Program-made: the position numbers and the translations under genes | Assembly: GCA_004557185.1 (NCBI GenBank) | Contig: SFEP01000002.1 | Coordinates: 1 to 64,000, forward strand | Reading direction: 5' to 3' | Origin: Bacteroidales bacterium | Lineage (GTDB): Bacteria > Bacteroidota > Bacteroidia > Bacteroidales > Bacteroidaceae | DNA: 64,000 bases | Notes under the pieces: generated by a model | Databases searched by the model: none | What the model was told of the DNA's origin: nothing | The model's input: the letters and a program-made list of their open reading frames with translations, nothing else | Shown here: positions 8,239 through 17,386 of the stretch, piece after piece | Layout: each line of letters opens with the position of its first letter | Position numbering within the stretch: position 1 is the stretch's first letter

Positions 8239-10095
8239 TTACTTGCCTGCTACAACGCACTTCTTGCCACCTACCACATAGACACCGGCGGGCAGGTTGC
8301 CCAGGGCGGCACGGGTAGCCTGACGGAGCACGAGTTTGCCCTCAACGTTGTAGACGTTCTTGCCTTCGGCCTCGGCAGGTTGCAGGGCGCTGATGCCCGT
8401 GGGCACAGAGGTGAGGCTAACGACGGTGGCGGCGTTGACGTTGAAGCTTACGACGCCGTTTTCATCGGCTGCCACTTCTTTGCCATTCACCTTGACCGTC
8501 ATGATGTAGCCCTCGGCTGAGGTGAGCGTCACGGCAGTACCCGTTTCTACATCCATACCCTCGGGCCATTTGCTTACGGCTACGATGCTGTCGCGCACCA
8601 CGGCTACCTGGCTGGCCTCCACGCCCTCAGCGTCGAAGGTGACGTGGAAGGTTTCGGGCTCGGCCTTCATGAACACCTTGATGACGTCGCCGTCGGCCAG
8701 CGTCAACTGGTAGGTGGTAGAGCCTTGGTACTGGGGCTGTACCTGCGTGCCGTTCTGCAGCACCACGCAGGTGCTGGGCTGTGCGAGACCAAGTTGGAAG
8801 TCGTTGTCGCCCTCATAGAACTCAACGCGCTGGTAACCCGTTACAGGGTCGATGCTGAAGCGGTCGGCGCGCTGCAGAGACATATAATACTGTGCCAGCG
8901 AACGGTCGTCGACATAGAGCATGGCCACCTTGTCGCGTACGATGGCTGCGGTGCGGATGGTAATCTCCATACCGTCGGTAGCGTTGATGGTCTTGAAGCC
9001 GTCATACTCGCTGGAGATGGTAGCGTCGCCTGCGCTCAGTTCGGTGAGGTAGTAGCCATCGTTGGCCTTTACCTGCAGGATGGGGTTGCGCGAACTTACC
9101 TCGAGTTCATTGTCGCCCTCGGCCAAGGTAACGCGTTCGCCACTGTAGCTGTAGCCCTTGTAGAAGCTCACAGCTTCGGGGTTGTCCACATTCACCTTCA
9201 CCTTGTAGGTACCAATCTTGGCTGCCTCAATGTAGAAGGTGGTCTCGCCCTTGATAATGGTGCTGTATCGGCCCGCGAAGTACTCGGTATTGTCATTCAC
9301 CTTGAAGGCATTGAAGGTGTAGTCGTTCTGGTTGCCTTCGATGGCGAGGGTCGAACCCATCATCACGGTGAAGTTGTCGTCGTTGTAGTTCGTCACGGGC
9401 TGGCCGTCCACCGTAACGCTGGTGATGCTGCCCTTGGCTTCTTCGCTGCCATAGGTGAACTTCACAGCTACGGGCACTTCGGGGTAGTTGGCGTCAATCT
9501 TCACTACGTCGCCCTCGGCAACCGTTATATAATATTGTGTGCCACGGGCGCTCTGCACCTCGTCGTTGAGCAGCACCTGATAGAGCGACGTCCTGTAATC
9601 CTTCGGCGAAATCATCAGCGGGTTCTCCTTGCTGCTGTCGAGCTTCACCGTGTTTTCGCCCGGCTGCAGTGTAACGTAGCTATAGGTGCCCGAACGCTGC
9701 ACCGTTACCTTCTCGGGGGCGTCAACAATCACCTTGCAGGTCAGGTCGCGGGCTGCCTCAGCATCATAGGAACGGATGTTCCAAGTAACACCATTGTAGC
9801 TGGAATAGATACCTACTGTCCACTCTGCCTTGTTACCGATGTATTCAGGATACTCGGAGTCGGTGCGCTGGATGTTCTCGAAGAGGTAATCGCCCACCGT
9901 CTTCACAATGACATTGGTGTATTCGGGAGCGGTAATCACGTTGTCGCCGGTCACGAGGTCGGTCTTCTCTTCCTGGCCCACGAGCACCTGGTAGCGTGAA
10001 GCGTCGTCCAAGTTAAGCGTAATCGTGTAGTCGTCTGCCTGCATCGACAGTGCGCTCAACATTACACCCAACAAAAGAAAGTAGAATTTCTTCAT
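8239..10095 (-). CDS. Exported beta-rich surface protein of unknown function
   Basis: A 618-residue protein with signal peptide MKKFYFLLLGVMLSALSMQA. I do not recognise a catalytic domain. The chain is made of several beta-rich segments with recurring phrases, for example Y-Q-V-L followed ~20 residues later by V-A-E-G-D-V-V-K-I-D and a PEVPVAVKF-type strand, and again L-A-D-G-D-V-I-K-V. This pattern is typical of repeated immunoglobulin-like or transglutaminase-associated modules in Bacteroidales surface proteins. The last ~60 residues (GISALQPAEA… ending VYVVGGKKCVVAGK) form a T9SS-like sorting tail of the kind common in Prevotellaceae. It is the first of three exported-protein genes read in the same direction. 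Function is not assigned. Confidence 0.7.
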   Translation of the reverse strand: MKKFYFLLLGVMLSALSMQADDYTITLNLDDASRYQVLVGQEEKTDLVTGDNVITAPEYTNVIVKTVGDYLFENIQRTDSEYPEYIGNKAEWTVGIYSSYNGVTWNIRSYDAEAARDLTCKVIVDAPEKVTVQRSGTYSYVTLQPGENTVKLDSSKENPLMISPKDYRTSLYQVLLNDEVQSARGTQYYITVAEGDVVKIDANYPEVPVAVKFTYGSEEAKGSITSVTVDGQPVTNYNDDNFTVMMGSTLAIEGNQNDYTFNAFKVNDNTEYFAGRYSTIIKGETTFYIEAAKIGTYKVKVNVDNPEAVSFYKGYSYSGERVTLAEGDNELEVSSRNPILQVKANDGYYLTELSAGDATISSEYDGFKTINATDGMEITIRTAAIVRDKVAMLYVDDRSLAQYYMSLQRADRFSIDPVTGYQRVEFYEGDNDFQLGLAQPSTCVVLQNGTQVQPQYQGSTTYQLTLADGDVIKVFMKAEPETFHVTFDAEGVEASQVAVVRDSIVAVSKWPEGMDVETGTAVTLTSAEGYIMTVKVNGKEVAADENGVVSFNVNAATVVSLTSVPTGISALQPAEAEGKNVYNVEGKLVLRQATRAALGNLPAGVYVVGGKKCVVAGK

Positions 10096-10331
10096 AATTG
10101 GTAGAATTAGTTGATATATAGTTAGTAGTTAGTCTTGTTTTATGCTGATGTGCAACGCGTTCTGTGAATAAAAGCATACGTCGCATAAAGTGAATAGGTG
10201 GCAAAATTGTAAAAAAGTCTTTTTCTAAACAAACTTCTGCGGCGATTTTTTACAACCGCGTACGTTTTTTCGACCAAGGCGGGAATTTTCACTCCCGAAA
10301 TCGGGATGCGATTGACGGGCAGCGAGGTATG

Positions 10332-11516
10332 TCAGAAGAGCGTGCGCAAATCGAGGCTGAGGAAATCGGCCAGACTGATGCCGCCATCGCCCACAATGAA
10401 CGCGGCGCGCGGCTGGAAGGCATCGCGAAACTTCTGCAAACCAGCGGTCTGCTTCTCTGCGTTGCTCTTCACCTCGATGGCCACCATCTGACCGCGATAA
10501 CGCAGCACGAAGTCGACCTCGTCGTTACGCTCGCGCCAATAATACACTTCCATACCATACATAAACGCCTGGCTCACCAAGTAAGCACCTATGCCCGACT
10601 CCACGAAGTGCCCCCACGTTTTGCGGTCGACCATAGCCTGTTCAAAGGTCAAATGGGTTTGCGCCGTGCAAAGGGCGTTGTTGTAGACCTGGAACTTGGG
10701 GATGCTTGCCCTGCGCCGTGCAAGGTCTACGCTGTACTTGCTCAGAGCGCACAGCAAACCGCTGTCGCCAAGCAGGTTGAGGTAGCCCGCGAGCGTGGTC
10801 GTGTTGCCCGCATCCTGCAAGGCGCCCAGCATTTTGGTGAACGAGAGAATGCGCCCCGAATAGGCCGTTCCGAGTTCAAAAGCCTGACGCAGCAGCGCGG
10901 GCTTGCCGATGGGTGTATCCACAAGGATGTCGCGGCTGATGGTTGCCTCAACTATCGACGAACTGACATACTGCTGGTAACGCTCCATGTCGTCGATGAG
11001 CGTGGCCGCGCCGGGATAACCGCCGAAAAAGAGATACTGTTCGAGCGAGAAACCGAAGGCGTCGCGCATCTCGGCATACCCCCAATGACTCATGCGTATT
11101 TCCTCGAAGCGCCCGGCAAGCGACTCCGACAGGCCGCGCTTCAAGAGTACACGGCTGCTTCCCAGCAGCAACACCTTGACGGGCAGACGGTTGAAGGTGT
11201 CGGCATCCCACTCTTTCTTCACGGCCTCGCTCCAATTATCTATCTTCTGCACCTCGTCGAGCACAAGCACGGCACTCCCCCACCCCTTGGCAGCCATCAG
11301 CGTGCGCAGTGCAGCCCAACAGTCGCTTATCCAGGTGTTACCCGATGAGATAATGTTGTCGGCAGAATAGTACTGCCAAGGCTCTTGCAGGTCATCCAAA
11401 ACCTGTCGCACGAGGGTCGATTTTCCTATCTGACGTGCACCTGTGATGACCTGAATGAACCTTCTCGGCTCTTCCAACCTCGTTTTAACTAACTGATACT
11501 GTGTTCTTTTATACAT
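10332..11516 (-). CDS. AAA-type ATPase with DUF4143 C-terminal domain
   Basis: This 394-residue protein belongs to the AAA_14/DUF4143 family common in Bacteroidales. The Walker A motif is GARQIGKS (residues 26-33) and Walker B is VLVLDE (Asp87, Glu88). A sensor-like GSSRVLLKRGLSESLAGRFE segment follows. The C-terminal half contains the DUF4143 region, with a nuclease-like phrase (EVDFVLRYRGQMVAIEVKSN) that resembles a PD-(D/E)xK core: Asp in EVDF, then Glu-Val-Lys in IEVKS. The biological role of the family is unknown; suggestions include mobile-element or defence-associated functions. It stands alone and is preceded by a tandem palindromic site (11525-11572) only 9 nt from its start codon, so it is probably tightly regulated, perhaps by itself. 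Confidence 0.85.
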   Translation of the reverse strand: MYKRTQYQLVKTRLEEPRRFIQVITGARQIGKSTLVRQVLDDLQEPWQYYSADNIISSGNTWISDCWAALRTLMAAKGWGSAVLVLDEVQKIDNWSEAVKKEWDADTFNRLPVKVLLLGSSRVLLKRGLSESLAGRFEEIRMSHWGYAEMRDAFGFSLEQYLFFGGYPGAATLIDDMERYQQYVSSSIVEATISRDILVDTPIGKPALLRQAFELGTAYSGRILSFTKMLGALQDAGNTTTLAGYLNLLGDSGLLCALSKYSVDLARRRASIPKFQVYNNALCTAQTHLTFEQAMVDRKTWGHFVESGIGAYLVSQAFMYGMEVYYWRERNDEVDFVLRYRGQMVAIEVKSNAEKQTAGLQKFRDAFQPRAAFIVGDGGISLADFLSLDLRTLF

Positions 11517-11524
11517 ACCCTTAC

Positions 11525-11572
11525 ATTTTACTCAATGCGCTGCGTAATTTTACTCAATGCACTGAGTAAAAT
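11525..11572 (-). promoter_or_regulatory. Tandem palindromic operator-like site upstream of the DUF4143 ATPase
   Basis: The site at 11547-11572 has perfect 10-bp arms (ATTTTACTCA and TGAGTAAAAT) around a 6-nt spacer. A second copy at 11525-11550 shares the left arm exactly and has a degenerate right arm. The copies overlap by four bases and are offset by 22 bp, i.e. about two helical turns. They sit immediately before the start codon of the minus-strand ATPase gene. Confidence 0.6.
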
Positions 11573-11737
11573 GTCGCACTGCAAAAATAGGCATTATTTC
11601 GCAGATGCTCACCCCGCCCCCGCCTTTTGATGCGCGGAGGTGGCCGAAGGAGGAAGACGGGACGCTGTTGTCCGCCTCTTCGCCACGCCTCTTCATGGCT
11701 TCAAAAGAGAAATCCGTGCCGAAAACGGGCTCCACGC

Positions 11738-11825
11738 GTTGCCCACGGCCATGGACAACGTTGATCACGGCCGTGGACAACGTTGCACACGGCCGTGGGC
11801 AACGTTGCACACGGCCGAGGACAAC
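11738..11825. repeat. Array of four 22-bp palindromic units (copy 1 of 3)
   Basis: Four head-to-tail units start at 11738, 11760, 11782 and 11804, with no spacers. Each unit is an imperfect or perfect dyad: half GTTGYHCACGG followed by its mirror CCGTGDRCAAC. Two other arrays of the same unit and the same copy number lie at 40609-40696 and 60252-60339. Confidence 0.9.
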
Positions 11826-11925
11826 GCACCGGCGGCAGGGAGGCAACGCGCCATCATGTATGAGGCGGGAGATGGGGAAACGGAATACTGGCGGCGGAGG
11901 TTGCCTTGCCACCACGCAGGCTGAA

Positions 11926-12100
11926 GCAACCTTTTCGTTAAGCCAAATGAGCAACGCCAAAGCCGAGAGGATTTGAGCGATGCCATGGCAAGAAAAGGTC
12001 GGACGAACTCCAACCTTTTCGTTAAGCCAAATGAGCTCGCCCAAAGCCGAGAGGATTTGAGCGATGCCATGGCGAGAAAAGGTCGGATGGGATCCAACGA
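11926..12100. repeat. Two tandem copies of an 84-nt dispersed repeat
   Basis: Copies begin at about 11926 and 12010, and a third partial start follows at 12094. Each opens with CCAACCTTTTCG (first copy GCAACCTTTTCG) and its last third contains GAAAAGGTCGG, so the ends form an inverted pair CCRACCTTTTC. The middle is highly conserved. A further copy lies at 52690-52773. The repeat length keeps reading frames open, which creates spurious peptides. Confidence 0.85.
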
Positions 12101-12137
12101 TTTTGCGCAGCACAAGTTGACGCTGGCCCGTGAAAAT

Positions 12138-12178
12138 GCAAGGCGGCAGGGTGGATGGTTGCCACTCTGCCGCCTTGC
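12138..12178 (-). terminator. Hairpin terminator after the PpiD-like gene
   Basis: A 12-bp perfect stem (GCAAGGCGGCAG at 12138-12149, CTGCCGCCTTGC at 12167-12178) lies 36 nt past the stop of the minus-strand chaperone gene. Confidence 0.65.
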
Positions 12179-12214
12179 GGTATGGGAGGGTGCGCGAGAG
12201 GCGCACGTTGCTGC

Positions 12215-14410
12215 TTAGAACTGGTAACGATGGTCCTTCATCTTGGACATGTGCGTCATGAGGTAGATGAAGGCAGACTCGTAGGAGCGCTGACCGATGG
12301 TCTGCGACAGACGCTGCTGCTCAGCGGCCTTGTCGAACTTCTCCTGCGTCTTGGTTTCAGCCGTCACCTTCACCATATACACGGCGCCGGCACCCTGCAC
12401 AAGGCCCGAGGTCTTGCCCTTGCCCGTCTTGGCGAGGGCGGCAGAGAGAACGGGTTCGGGCACGTTGACGCCCGTCAACTGGGGATAGGAGGCAAAGGTC
12501 TGACCCGTGAGGGAACCCGTGACGGCGCCTTTCACCTTCTGCATATCGGCGATGCTCTTGGCGTTTTTGGCCATGTCCTTAGCCTTTGCGGCCTTCTTGT
12601 TCTGCTTCACCACGGCGGTGAGGAATTCCTTGACCTGGGCGTTGTCCCAAGGCAGGTATTTGTCATCGCAAACGCCCGTTACTGCTGCTACAAGGAGGTG
12701 GTCGCTTTCACGGCCGCACTCGTAGAGTTTGCTCACGTCGCCCTTTTCAGCCTCGTCGAAAATCCAGCGGGCACATTCGCGCGACTGTGCACCACCGATG
12801 CGAGCGGGGATGAGGTTGTTTAAGGGGCTGTAGCCGGGCACGTCCATGAGCTCGTAGCCGCTCTTGGCAGCGTTCTTCTCGAGCGAGGGCACGTCCTTGT
12901 TCTGAGCGAGGAAGCGGTTGAGCTTGCCGAGTTCGTCTTCGTAGGTCTTCTTGCTGAAGCGCAGCGGGCACTTGATGACGGCCACGTTGTACTTTGTCAC
13001 CATTTTGCGACGATCGAGCACCTGCACTACGGCAGCCCCCATGTCGTTGCTGATGACCTGAGCCGAGCCCTTGCCAATTTCGAAGAGGGAACTGAGGTAG
13101 TGTACGCTCTCGTCGGGCATGCCGAAGCTTTCGTACTGGCTGGAGGTGAGCCAAACGGAGTCGGTGCGCTGGTTGTACTTCTTGGCGAGTTCGGCAAACG
13201 AAGCGCCTGCGTTGAGCGCCTTGAGGATGGAGTCGGCCTGTGCCTTGCGGGCAGCGGGGTCGGCAGCGGTGGCTGCAATCTGACGGTAGAGGATGGAGTC
13301 GGGAGCCTGCGTCTTGCCAATCAGCTTAAGCGTGTTGATGGTGTTGTCGGCTGCATAATAATAGGTTGCCTTGACGCTTCCCACGGCCATGGAGTCGAGG
13401 CTTCCCGACACGTCGAGCATGCGCTGGAAGGCGTTCTTGCTAAGGGGGAGGTTGGTGTAGAGCACGCTGGAGTTGCTGGTGCGCACGATGTTGGCCACAT
13501 CGCCACCCTCGGCGAGCTGCTTTTCAAACTCCTGCACCTTGGCCATGAGTTCAGCGCGATCGGCTGCGCTGGCCACTACGTTGACGTCGATGAGCTTGAT
13601 GTCACGCGTGGGAACGGGCTGGTAGAAGCGGTACTTGAAGTCGTTGTAGGCGGCTTTGATTTCGTCGTCGGTCACCTTGACGTCGTTGTCGGCGATGGAG
13701 GCATAGGGGATGGCGGCCACCTCGGCGCTACGCTCTGTGGCGCGCTCGTTGAAGTTCATCTGTGCTGCCACGGGGTTAGAGGTGAAGCCCATGGAGAAGA
13801 GCATGCTGAACTTGTTGGCCAGGAGTTCGTCGCGGAGTTTCTTTTCGGAGAAGTCCCAGAGGCGCTTGATCATCTGAATCTGCTCCACAGCCTCGTTGTT
13901 GCCAGCCTGCTGTGCCTGCGAGAGGGTTTTGTTGTATTCCTTGAGGAACTGCTGCAGTTGGGTGAGGTCGAAACGACCCGTCTGAGGGTTACCGAACACG
14001 CCGGCGAGCGTCTGGAGGCTCTGTGCCTGACCCAAGCGGAGTGCTTCCTGCACCTCGCCGTCGGTGACGTAAAGGCCGAGTTTGTCGCACTCGTGCTTGA
14101 TTATCTGCTGCTCGACGAACTGACGCCATACCTGCTCACGAATCTGCTCGGTCTGCTGGTCGGTGAGGTTAGCGTCCTGTCCCTGCAACATGCGCTGCAA
14201 CTTGGTGATTTCGCTCTGTTCTTCAACCAGCTGCTGGAAGTCCTGCACTGAGAGTTTCTCGCCATACACTTCGCCGACCTGGCTTCTTTCCATGTTGCTT
14301 GTCGTTTCGATGGAACGGAAGAACTCTTCGGCAATGAAAGCAAAGAGGGCAAGTCCCAAAACGCCCACAAGCAGGGCGCCTTTGCTTCGGATTGTTTGTA
14401 ATGCTGCCAT
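12215..14410 (-). CDS. PpiD/SurA-type periplasmic peptidyl-prolyl isomerase
   Basis: This 731-residue protein has a single N-terminal membrane anchor (residues 11-30, GALLVGVLGLALFAFIAEEF) and a long helical SurA_N-like chaperone region. Parvulin-type rotamase segments follow; the stretch around GSAQVISNDMGAAVVQVLDR is typical. The family acts in the periplasm, helping outer-membrane proteins fold. Bacteroidetes genomes usually have such a gene near lptC and coaX, as here. A TACCTTTG box at 14530-14537, upstream on the minus strand, suggests its own promoter rather than readthrough from lptC. The C-terminus ends in SKMKDHRYQF. Assignment to PpiD rather than SurA rests on the membrane anchor and the length. 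Confidence 0.85.
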   Translation of the reverse strand: MAALQTIRSKGALLVGVLGLALFAFIAEEFFRSIETTSNMERSQVGEVYGEKLSVQDFQQLVEEQSEITKLQRMLQGQDANLTDQQTEQIREQVWRQFVEQQIIKHECDKLGLYVTDGEVQEALRLGQAQSLQTLAGVFGNPQTGRFDLTQLQQFLKEYNKTLSQAQQAGNNEAVEQIQMIKRLWDFSEKKLRDELLANKFSMLFSMGFTSNPVAAQMNFNERATERSAEVAAIPYASIADNDVKVTDDEIKAAYNDFKYRFYQPVPTRDIKLIDVNVVASAADRAELMAKVQEFEKQLAEGGDVANIVRTSNSSVLYTNLPLSKNAFQRMLDVSGSLDSMAVGSVKATYYYAADNTINTLKLIGKTQAPDSILYRQIAATAADPAARKAQADSILKALNAGASFAELAKKYNQRTDSVWLTSSQYESFGMPDESVHYLSSLFEIGKGSAQVISNDMGAAVVQVLDRRKMVTKYNVAVIKCPLRFSKKTYEDELGKLNRFLAQNKDVPSLEKNAAKSGYELMDVPGYSPLNNLIPARIGGAQSRECARWIFDEAEKGDVSKLYECGRESDHLLVAAVTGVCDDKYLPWDNAQVKEFLTAVVKQNKKAAKAKDMAKNAKSIADMQKVKGAVTGSLTGQTFASYPQLTGVNVPEPVLSAALAKTGKGKTSGLVQGAGAVYMVKVTAETKTQEKFDKAAEQQRLSQTIGQRSYESAFIYLMTHMSKMKDHRYQF

Positions 14411-14529
14411 TTAGAATGTAGTTGTTGTTATTTTTTGTTTTGTTGTTTCGTTTGCAGGGGCGCGGTGGCTGGGCCTCGGTGCTTGGGTAGCAGAGGCCAA
14501 AAGCAGGCCGCACACGGGTATAAGACGCG

Positions 14530-14537
14530 CAAAGGTA
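14530..14537 (-). promoter_or_regulatory. TAnnTTTG promoter for the PpiD-like gene
   Basis: The minus strand reads TACCTTTG. A partial -33 box (CTTG, from CAAG at 14559-14562) lies 21 bp upstream. The start codon is about 120 nt downstream. Confidence 0.55.
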
Positions 14538-14604
14538 ATGATTTTTCGTTTAACAGTACAAGCCACCAAGCAATAAGCACGACAAAAAGATGCTTTTTCG
14601 TGCT

Positions 14605-15267
14605 TTACGAGCCTCGCCGGCGGCTTACGGGGGCTTCGCGCTGAGGCAAGGTGTCGGTGGGCAGGGTGTCGGCTGGAGCGGGTGAGGCTACGGGTTCGGA
14701 GCCATAGTCGTTCATGGGCATGAAGCCCTTCGTCTGGCGCACATGATACTGCGTGAGTTCGTTGTTGCGTATGACGGCTCTGAACCAGTTTCCCTCGATG
14801 GCCTCATCGGGCTTCATGAGTCGGGAGTAGACGTCGCTGCGGAGTTCGCCCGTTCGCATATCCCAGAAAAGTTCCTCGGTGAAGAGGCGCGTGGAGGCTT
14901 CCTCGTCGTGCATCGTGACGTGGCCGCGCAGTTCCCACAGGTTTTGGTCGAAAAGGTAGGCTGTGTCGGCCGTGATGTGTAGGTTGACACGGAACTTGTC
15001 GTCGTAGCGTTCGAGGAAGATGCCGCGGGGAAACTCCCAGCGCGGGGGCTGCGTTTTGTCGAACACGCGCCATTCCTCGGCCACCATTTTGTAGCGCATC
15101 ACGCCTGAGTCGGAGATGAGTTTCGACACGCCGAAGGTGGTCATGACAGGCATGGAGTCGCGCTGGGGCATGGCATCGCCCATAGGCGGTGCCTCGCTGC
15201 CGCATCCCGCCAGGGCACTGAATGCCACGACGCCTATTATTATATAAGGAAGCAGAAATCTTGTCAT
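14605..15267 (-). CDS. lptC: LPS export protein LptC (lipoprotein form)
   Basis: This 220-residue protein has a lipoprotein signal (FSALAGCG, Cys22). An LptC/OstA-type beta-jellyroll follows (MVAEEWRVFDKTQPPRWEFP, TADTAYLFDQNLWELRGHV, LRSDVYSRLMKPDEAIEGN). LptC passes lipopolysaccharide from the inner-membrane LptBFG complex to the periplasmic bridge. In proteobacteria LptC has a membrane helix; a lipid anchor is usual in Bacteroidetes. The gene starts 20 nt after the barrel protein gene and is the last member of a coaX-OMP-lptC unit. The C-terminus has a Pro/Thr-rich tail (ADTLPTDTLPQREAPVSRRR). I see no gene for the hemolysin-type CorC protein that often follows in relatives. Confidence 0.85.
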   Translation of the reverse strand: MTRFLLPYIIIGVVAFSALAGCGSEAPPMGDAMPQRDSMPVMTTFGVSKLISDSGVMRYKMVAEEWRVFDKTQPPRWEFPRGIFLERYDDKFRVNLHITADTAYLFDQNLWELRGHVTMHDEEASTRLFTEELFWDMRTGELRSDVYSRLMKPDEAIEGNWFRAVIRNNELTQYHVRQTKGFMPMNDYGSEPVASPAPADTLPTDTLPQREAPVSRRRGS

Positions 15268-15287
15268 CGGCTAAGAGGGGGGCCGCC

Positions 15288-16601
15288 TTACTCGGCACGC
15301 CATTTCATGAACCAACGCTCGTTGAAGGAGAGACCGAGGCTCAGGCGGAAATAGTTTTCAGTGACCTGCCCTGCCATGCGCGGCTTGACGTGTTCATACT
15401 GGAAAGCCACGTTGAGCAGCGAGCGGTTGTTGTGCATGTTGATGATAGGGAGCGACACGCCGACGCTGGCCTGGTAGTCGCGCGGCCCGTCGTTACCGTC
15501 GATGCGGGTGTAGGGCGTGGTGTAGGCGAAGCCGACCTGGTAGCGCAAGAACTGGCGCCACTTCACGCCGTCGACGTTGGGCGTATATTCGGCTCCCACG
15601 CTGATGCGGTGCATGTGGCTGAACTGGCCTTTGCGCGCCTCATAGGACACGCTGCCATCGGGCTGCTGCACCACTTGTGGGAATTTCACATCGCCCCACT
15701 TTTGGAACGTGTAGTCGGCGCCCACGCGCCATTTTTTGCCATACTCCCACGCCATGCCGGCGCCGAAGGTGTGGGGCAGTTCGAAGGCATTGCGTACACT
15801 GGCTGTATCGCCCCCCACCACGCTCCCCGAGGTGAGCATCTGGTTGTAAAAATAGGCGGTGCGGTTGACGCGGTGACCCAAGCCGTAGGTAAAGCCCAGT
15901 GTGAGCGTCTGCTTCTTGCCCAACGGCTGCACATACTGCAGGCCGAACGATGCCTTGTAGGTGCGTATCTCTGCCTGATACTGCTGCTGCGTGGTGCTGA
16001 TGTTGGAATCGTCGAAGGTCATGGTGGAGGAGTGCTCCAGGTTGCCCCACAGGTAACCGATGTTGGCGCCCAGCGAGAGGAATTTCAAAGGAGCCCAACC
16101 CAAGCCGCCATATACCTCGTGCATTCCGCCGTCGCCGCTGTACGTACCCGTCTGCTTCACCTCGCCCACGGTGCCCGAGAGGGGTTTTTCGTACATTGTT
16201 TTATAGCCCACGGTGCTGAAAGGCATCAGGCCTAACGACATGCCCAAGCGGGGCGCTACGCGGAAGCCCATATTGAGGTAATCGATGGACGTGTTCTCGG
16301 CATTGGCTTTCCTGCCGCTCTGACTGAGGTTGCCGTGCTGCAGCGAGAGGCCCACATCAAAGAGGAAGGTGAGGGAGTCGATGGCCGAGTAGGAGGCGGG
16401 GTTTTTGCTGTTGACCTGCTTGCCATGACGCATGGCGTAGGCCGTGCCGGCCATGCCCTTGTTGAAGGCGTTGCCGCCATCGCCCAGCAGACCGAAACCA
16501 TAGCGTGAATAAGGGGAGTTGCTACCGTTGGTCTGTGCGGCAGCTGTCAGGGCAAAGACCGCCAAGAGGGCGGCAAGTGCGATGTGACGAGGTTGTGTCA
16601 T
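15288..16601 (-). CDS. Outer-membrane beta-barrel protein, coaX-lptC operon
   Basis: This is a 437-residue protein with signal peptide (MTQPRHIALAALLAVFALTAAAQ). It has alternating beta-strand composition and a C-terminus ending in strands (FRLSLGLSFNERWFMKWRAE). The N-terminal phrase SPYSRYGFGLLGD…FNKGMAGTAYAM is typical of FadL/PorV-like Bacteroidetes outer-membrane proteins found beside lptC. The start at 16601 lies 13 nt past the coaX stop, whereas the upstream ATG at 16625 would overlap coaX and weaken the signal peptide. A transport or envelope-assembly role is plausible from context; the substrate is unknown. Confidence 0.75.
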   Translation of the reverse strand: MTQPRHIALAALLAVFALTAAAQTNGSNSPYSRYGFGLLGDGGNAFNKGMAGTAYAMRHGKQVNSKNPASYSAIDSLTFLFDVGLSLQHGNLSQSGRKANAENTSIDYLNMGFRVAPRLGMSLGLMPFSTVGYKTMYEKPLSGTVGEVKQTGTYSGDGGMHEVYGGLGWAPLKFLSLGANIGYLWGNLEHSSTMTFDDSNISTTQQQYQAEIRTYKASFGLQYVQPLGKKQTLTLGFTYGLGHRVNRTAYFYNQMLTSGSVVGGDTASVRNAFELPHTFGAGMAWEYGKKWRVGADYTFQKWGDVKFPQVVQQPDGSVSYEARKGQFSHMHRISVGAEYTPNVDGVKWRQFLRYQVGFAYTTPYTRIDGNDGPRDYQASVGVSLPIINMHNNRSLLNVAFQYEHVKPRMAGQVTENYFRLSLGLSFNERWFMKWRAE

Positions 16602-16614
16602 GTGTGGGAAAATA

Positions 16615-17364
16615 TTACAACGCACCGTGGGCAGAAGCCTCGGTCGCTGCGGTATCGTGAAGTAGCAAATAGTTCAGCCCGATTTCCACAAGGCAGTCGT
16701 GCCTTTGCACGTGCAGGCCTTGCGCCAGACGGTAGGCATTGCCCCCTGTGAGGCACACCGTGCCTTGGGGGTGCTTGGTCTGCCATGCGGCAATGGTGCC
16801 CGCCACCTCGTATTCCATGCCGCCCAGCACGCCGCAGCGTATGGCGGTTTCGGTGTCGTAGCCCACCTCGGGGCGTTCGCCAGCAGCGCTCACCAGCGGC
16901 AGGGCGGCGGTTTGGTCGTGCAGGGCACGCAGACGGATGCCCAGTCCCGGACTGATGCTGCCGCCCAGATAGCGGCGGCGTTCGTCGACGTAATCGTAGG
17001 TGATGCAGGTGCCGGCATCGACCACCAGCAGCGCGCCCTGGGCGTAAAGCGAAGCTGCGCCCACCACAGCGGCCAGACGGTCGGCTCCCAGGGTGTGAGG
17101 GGTGCGGTAGAGGCTGACGAGCGGCGTGGGTGTGGCACCCGTAACGCGAAGCACGCGGGGAGCGATGCCCTGCAGCACGGTGTGATAAACGGGCTTATCG
17201 GCACCCACTATGCAGTAGGCGCAAGCATCGATGACGTGACCGGCGCAGTAGCGCACCAGGACGTCGGCAAACGGCCCTTCGAGGCGTTGACGCGACAAGA
17301 GGCACGCACCGTCGAACAGCGCGGCCTTGACAGAACTGTTGCCGATGTCAACTACCAAATTCAT
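16615..17364 (-). CDS. coaX: Type III pantothenate kinase
   Basis: CoaX phosphorylates pantothenate, the first step of coenzyme A synthesis. The 249-residue protein shows the family's ASKHA motifs: N-terminal DIGNSSVK (Asp6), the central DAGTCITYDYVD, GGSISPGLGIRLRALHDQTAALP and the late TGGNAYRLAQGL. Length matches the family. It is the first gene of the coaX-OMP-lptC unit and has a well-formed Bacteroidetes promoter upstream (17387-17394 with a -33 element at 17414-17417). The later coenzyme A enzyme, dephospho-CoA kinase, is also in this window at 30779. Confidence 0.95.
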   Translation of the reverse strand: MNLVVDIGNSSVKAALFDGACLLSRQRLEGPFADVLVRYCAGHVIDACAYCIVGADKPVYHTVLQGIAPRVLRVTGATPTPLVSLYRTPHTLGADRLAAVVGAASLYAQGALLVVDAGTCITYDYVDERRRYLGGSISPGLGIRLRALHDQTAALPLVSAAGERPEVGYDTETAIRCGVLGGMEYEVAGTIAAWQTKHPQGTVCLTGGNAYRLAQGLHVQRHDCLVEIGLNYLLLHDTAATEASAHGAL

Positions 17365-17386
17365 GATGCGGGCTATTTGCAGGTGG

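Larger units (their letters stand above)
11573..12137. other. Gap without genes: 22-bp array and 84-nt repeats
   Basis: No convincing gene lies between the ATPase and the terminator of the PpiD gene. Open frames here simply run through repeats whose length is a multiple of three. The gap holds a four-unit 22-bp palindromic array (11738-11825) and two tandem copies of an 84-nt repeat (11926-12100). Confidence 0.6.

Noticed and set aside
11738..11825. Possible CRISPR array
   Set aside because: The units follow each other with no spacers, there are only four, each unit is a palindrome, and no cas gene is present in the window.
11550..12206. Predicted protein with 28-residue repeats spanning the gap
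   Set aside because: Its repeats are the 84-nt DNA repeat read in frame; the same repeat occurs elsewhere out of any gene context, so it is more likely non-coding.
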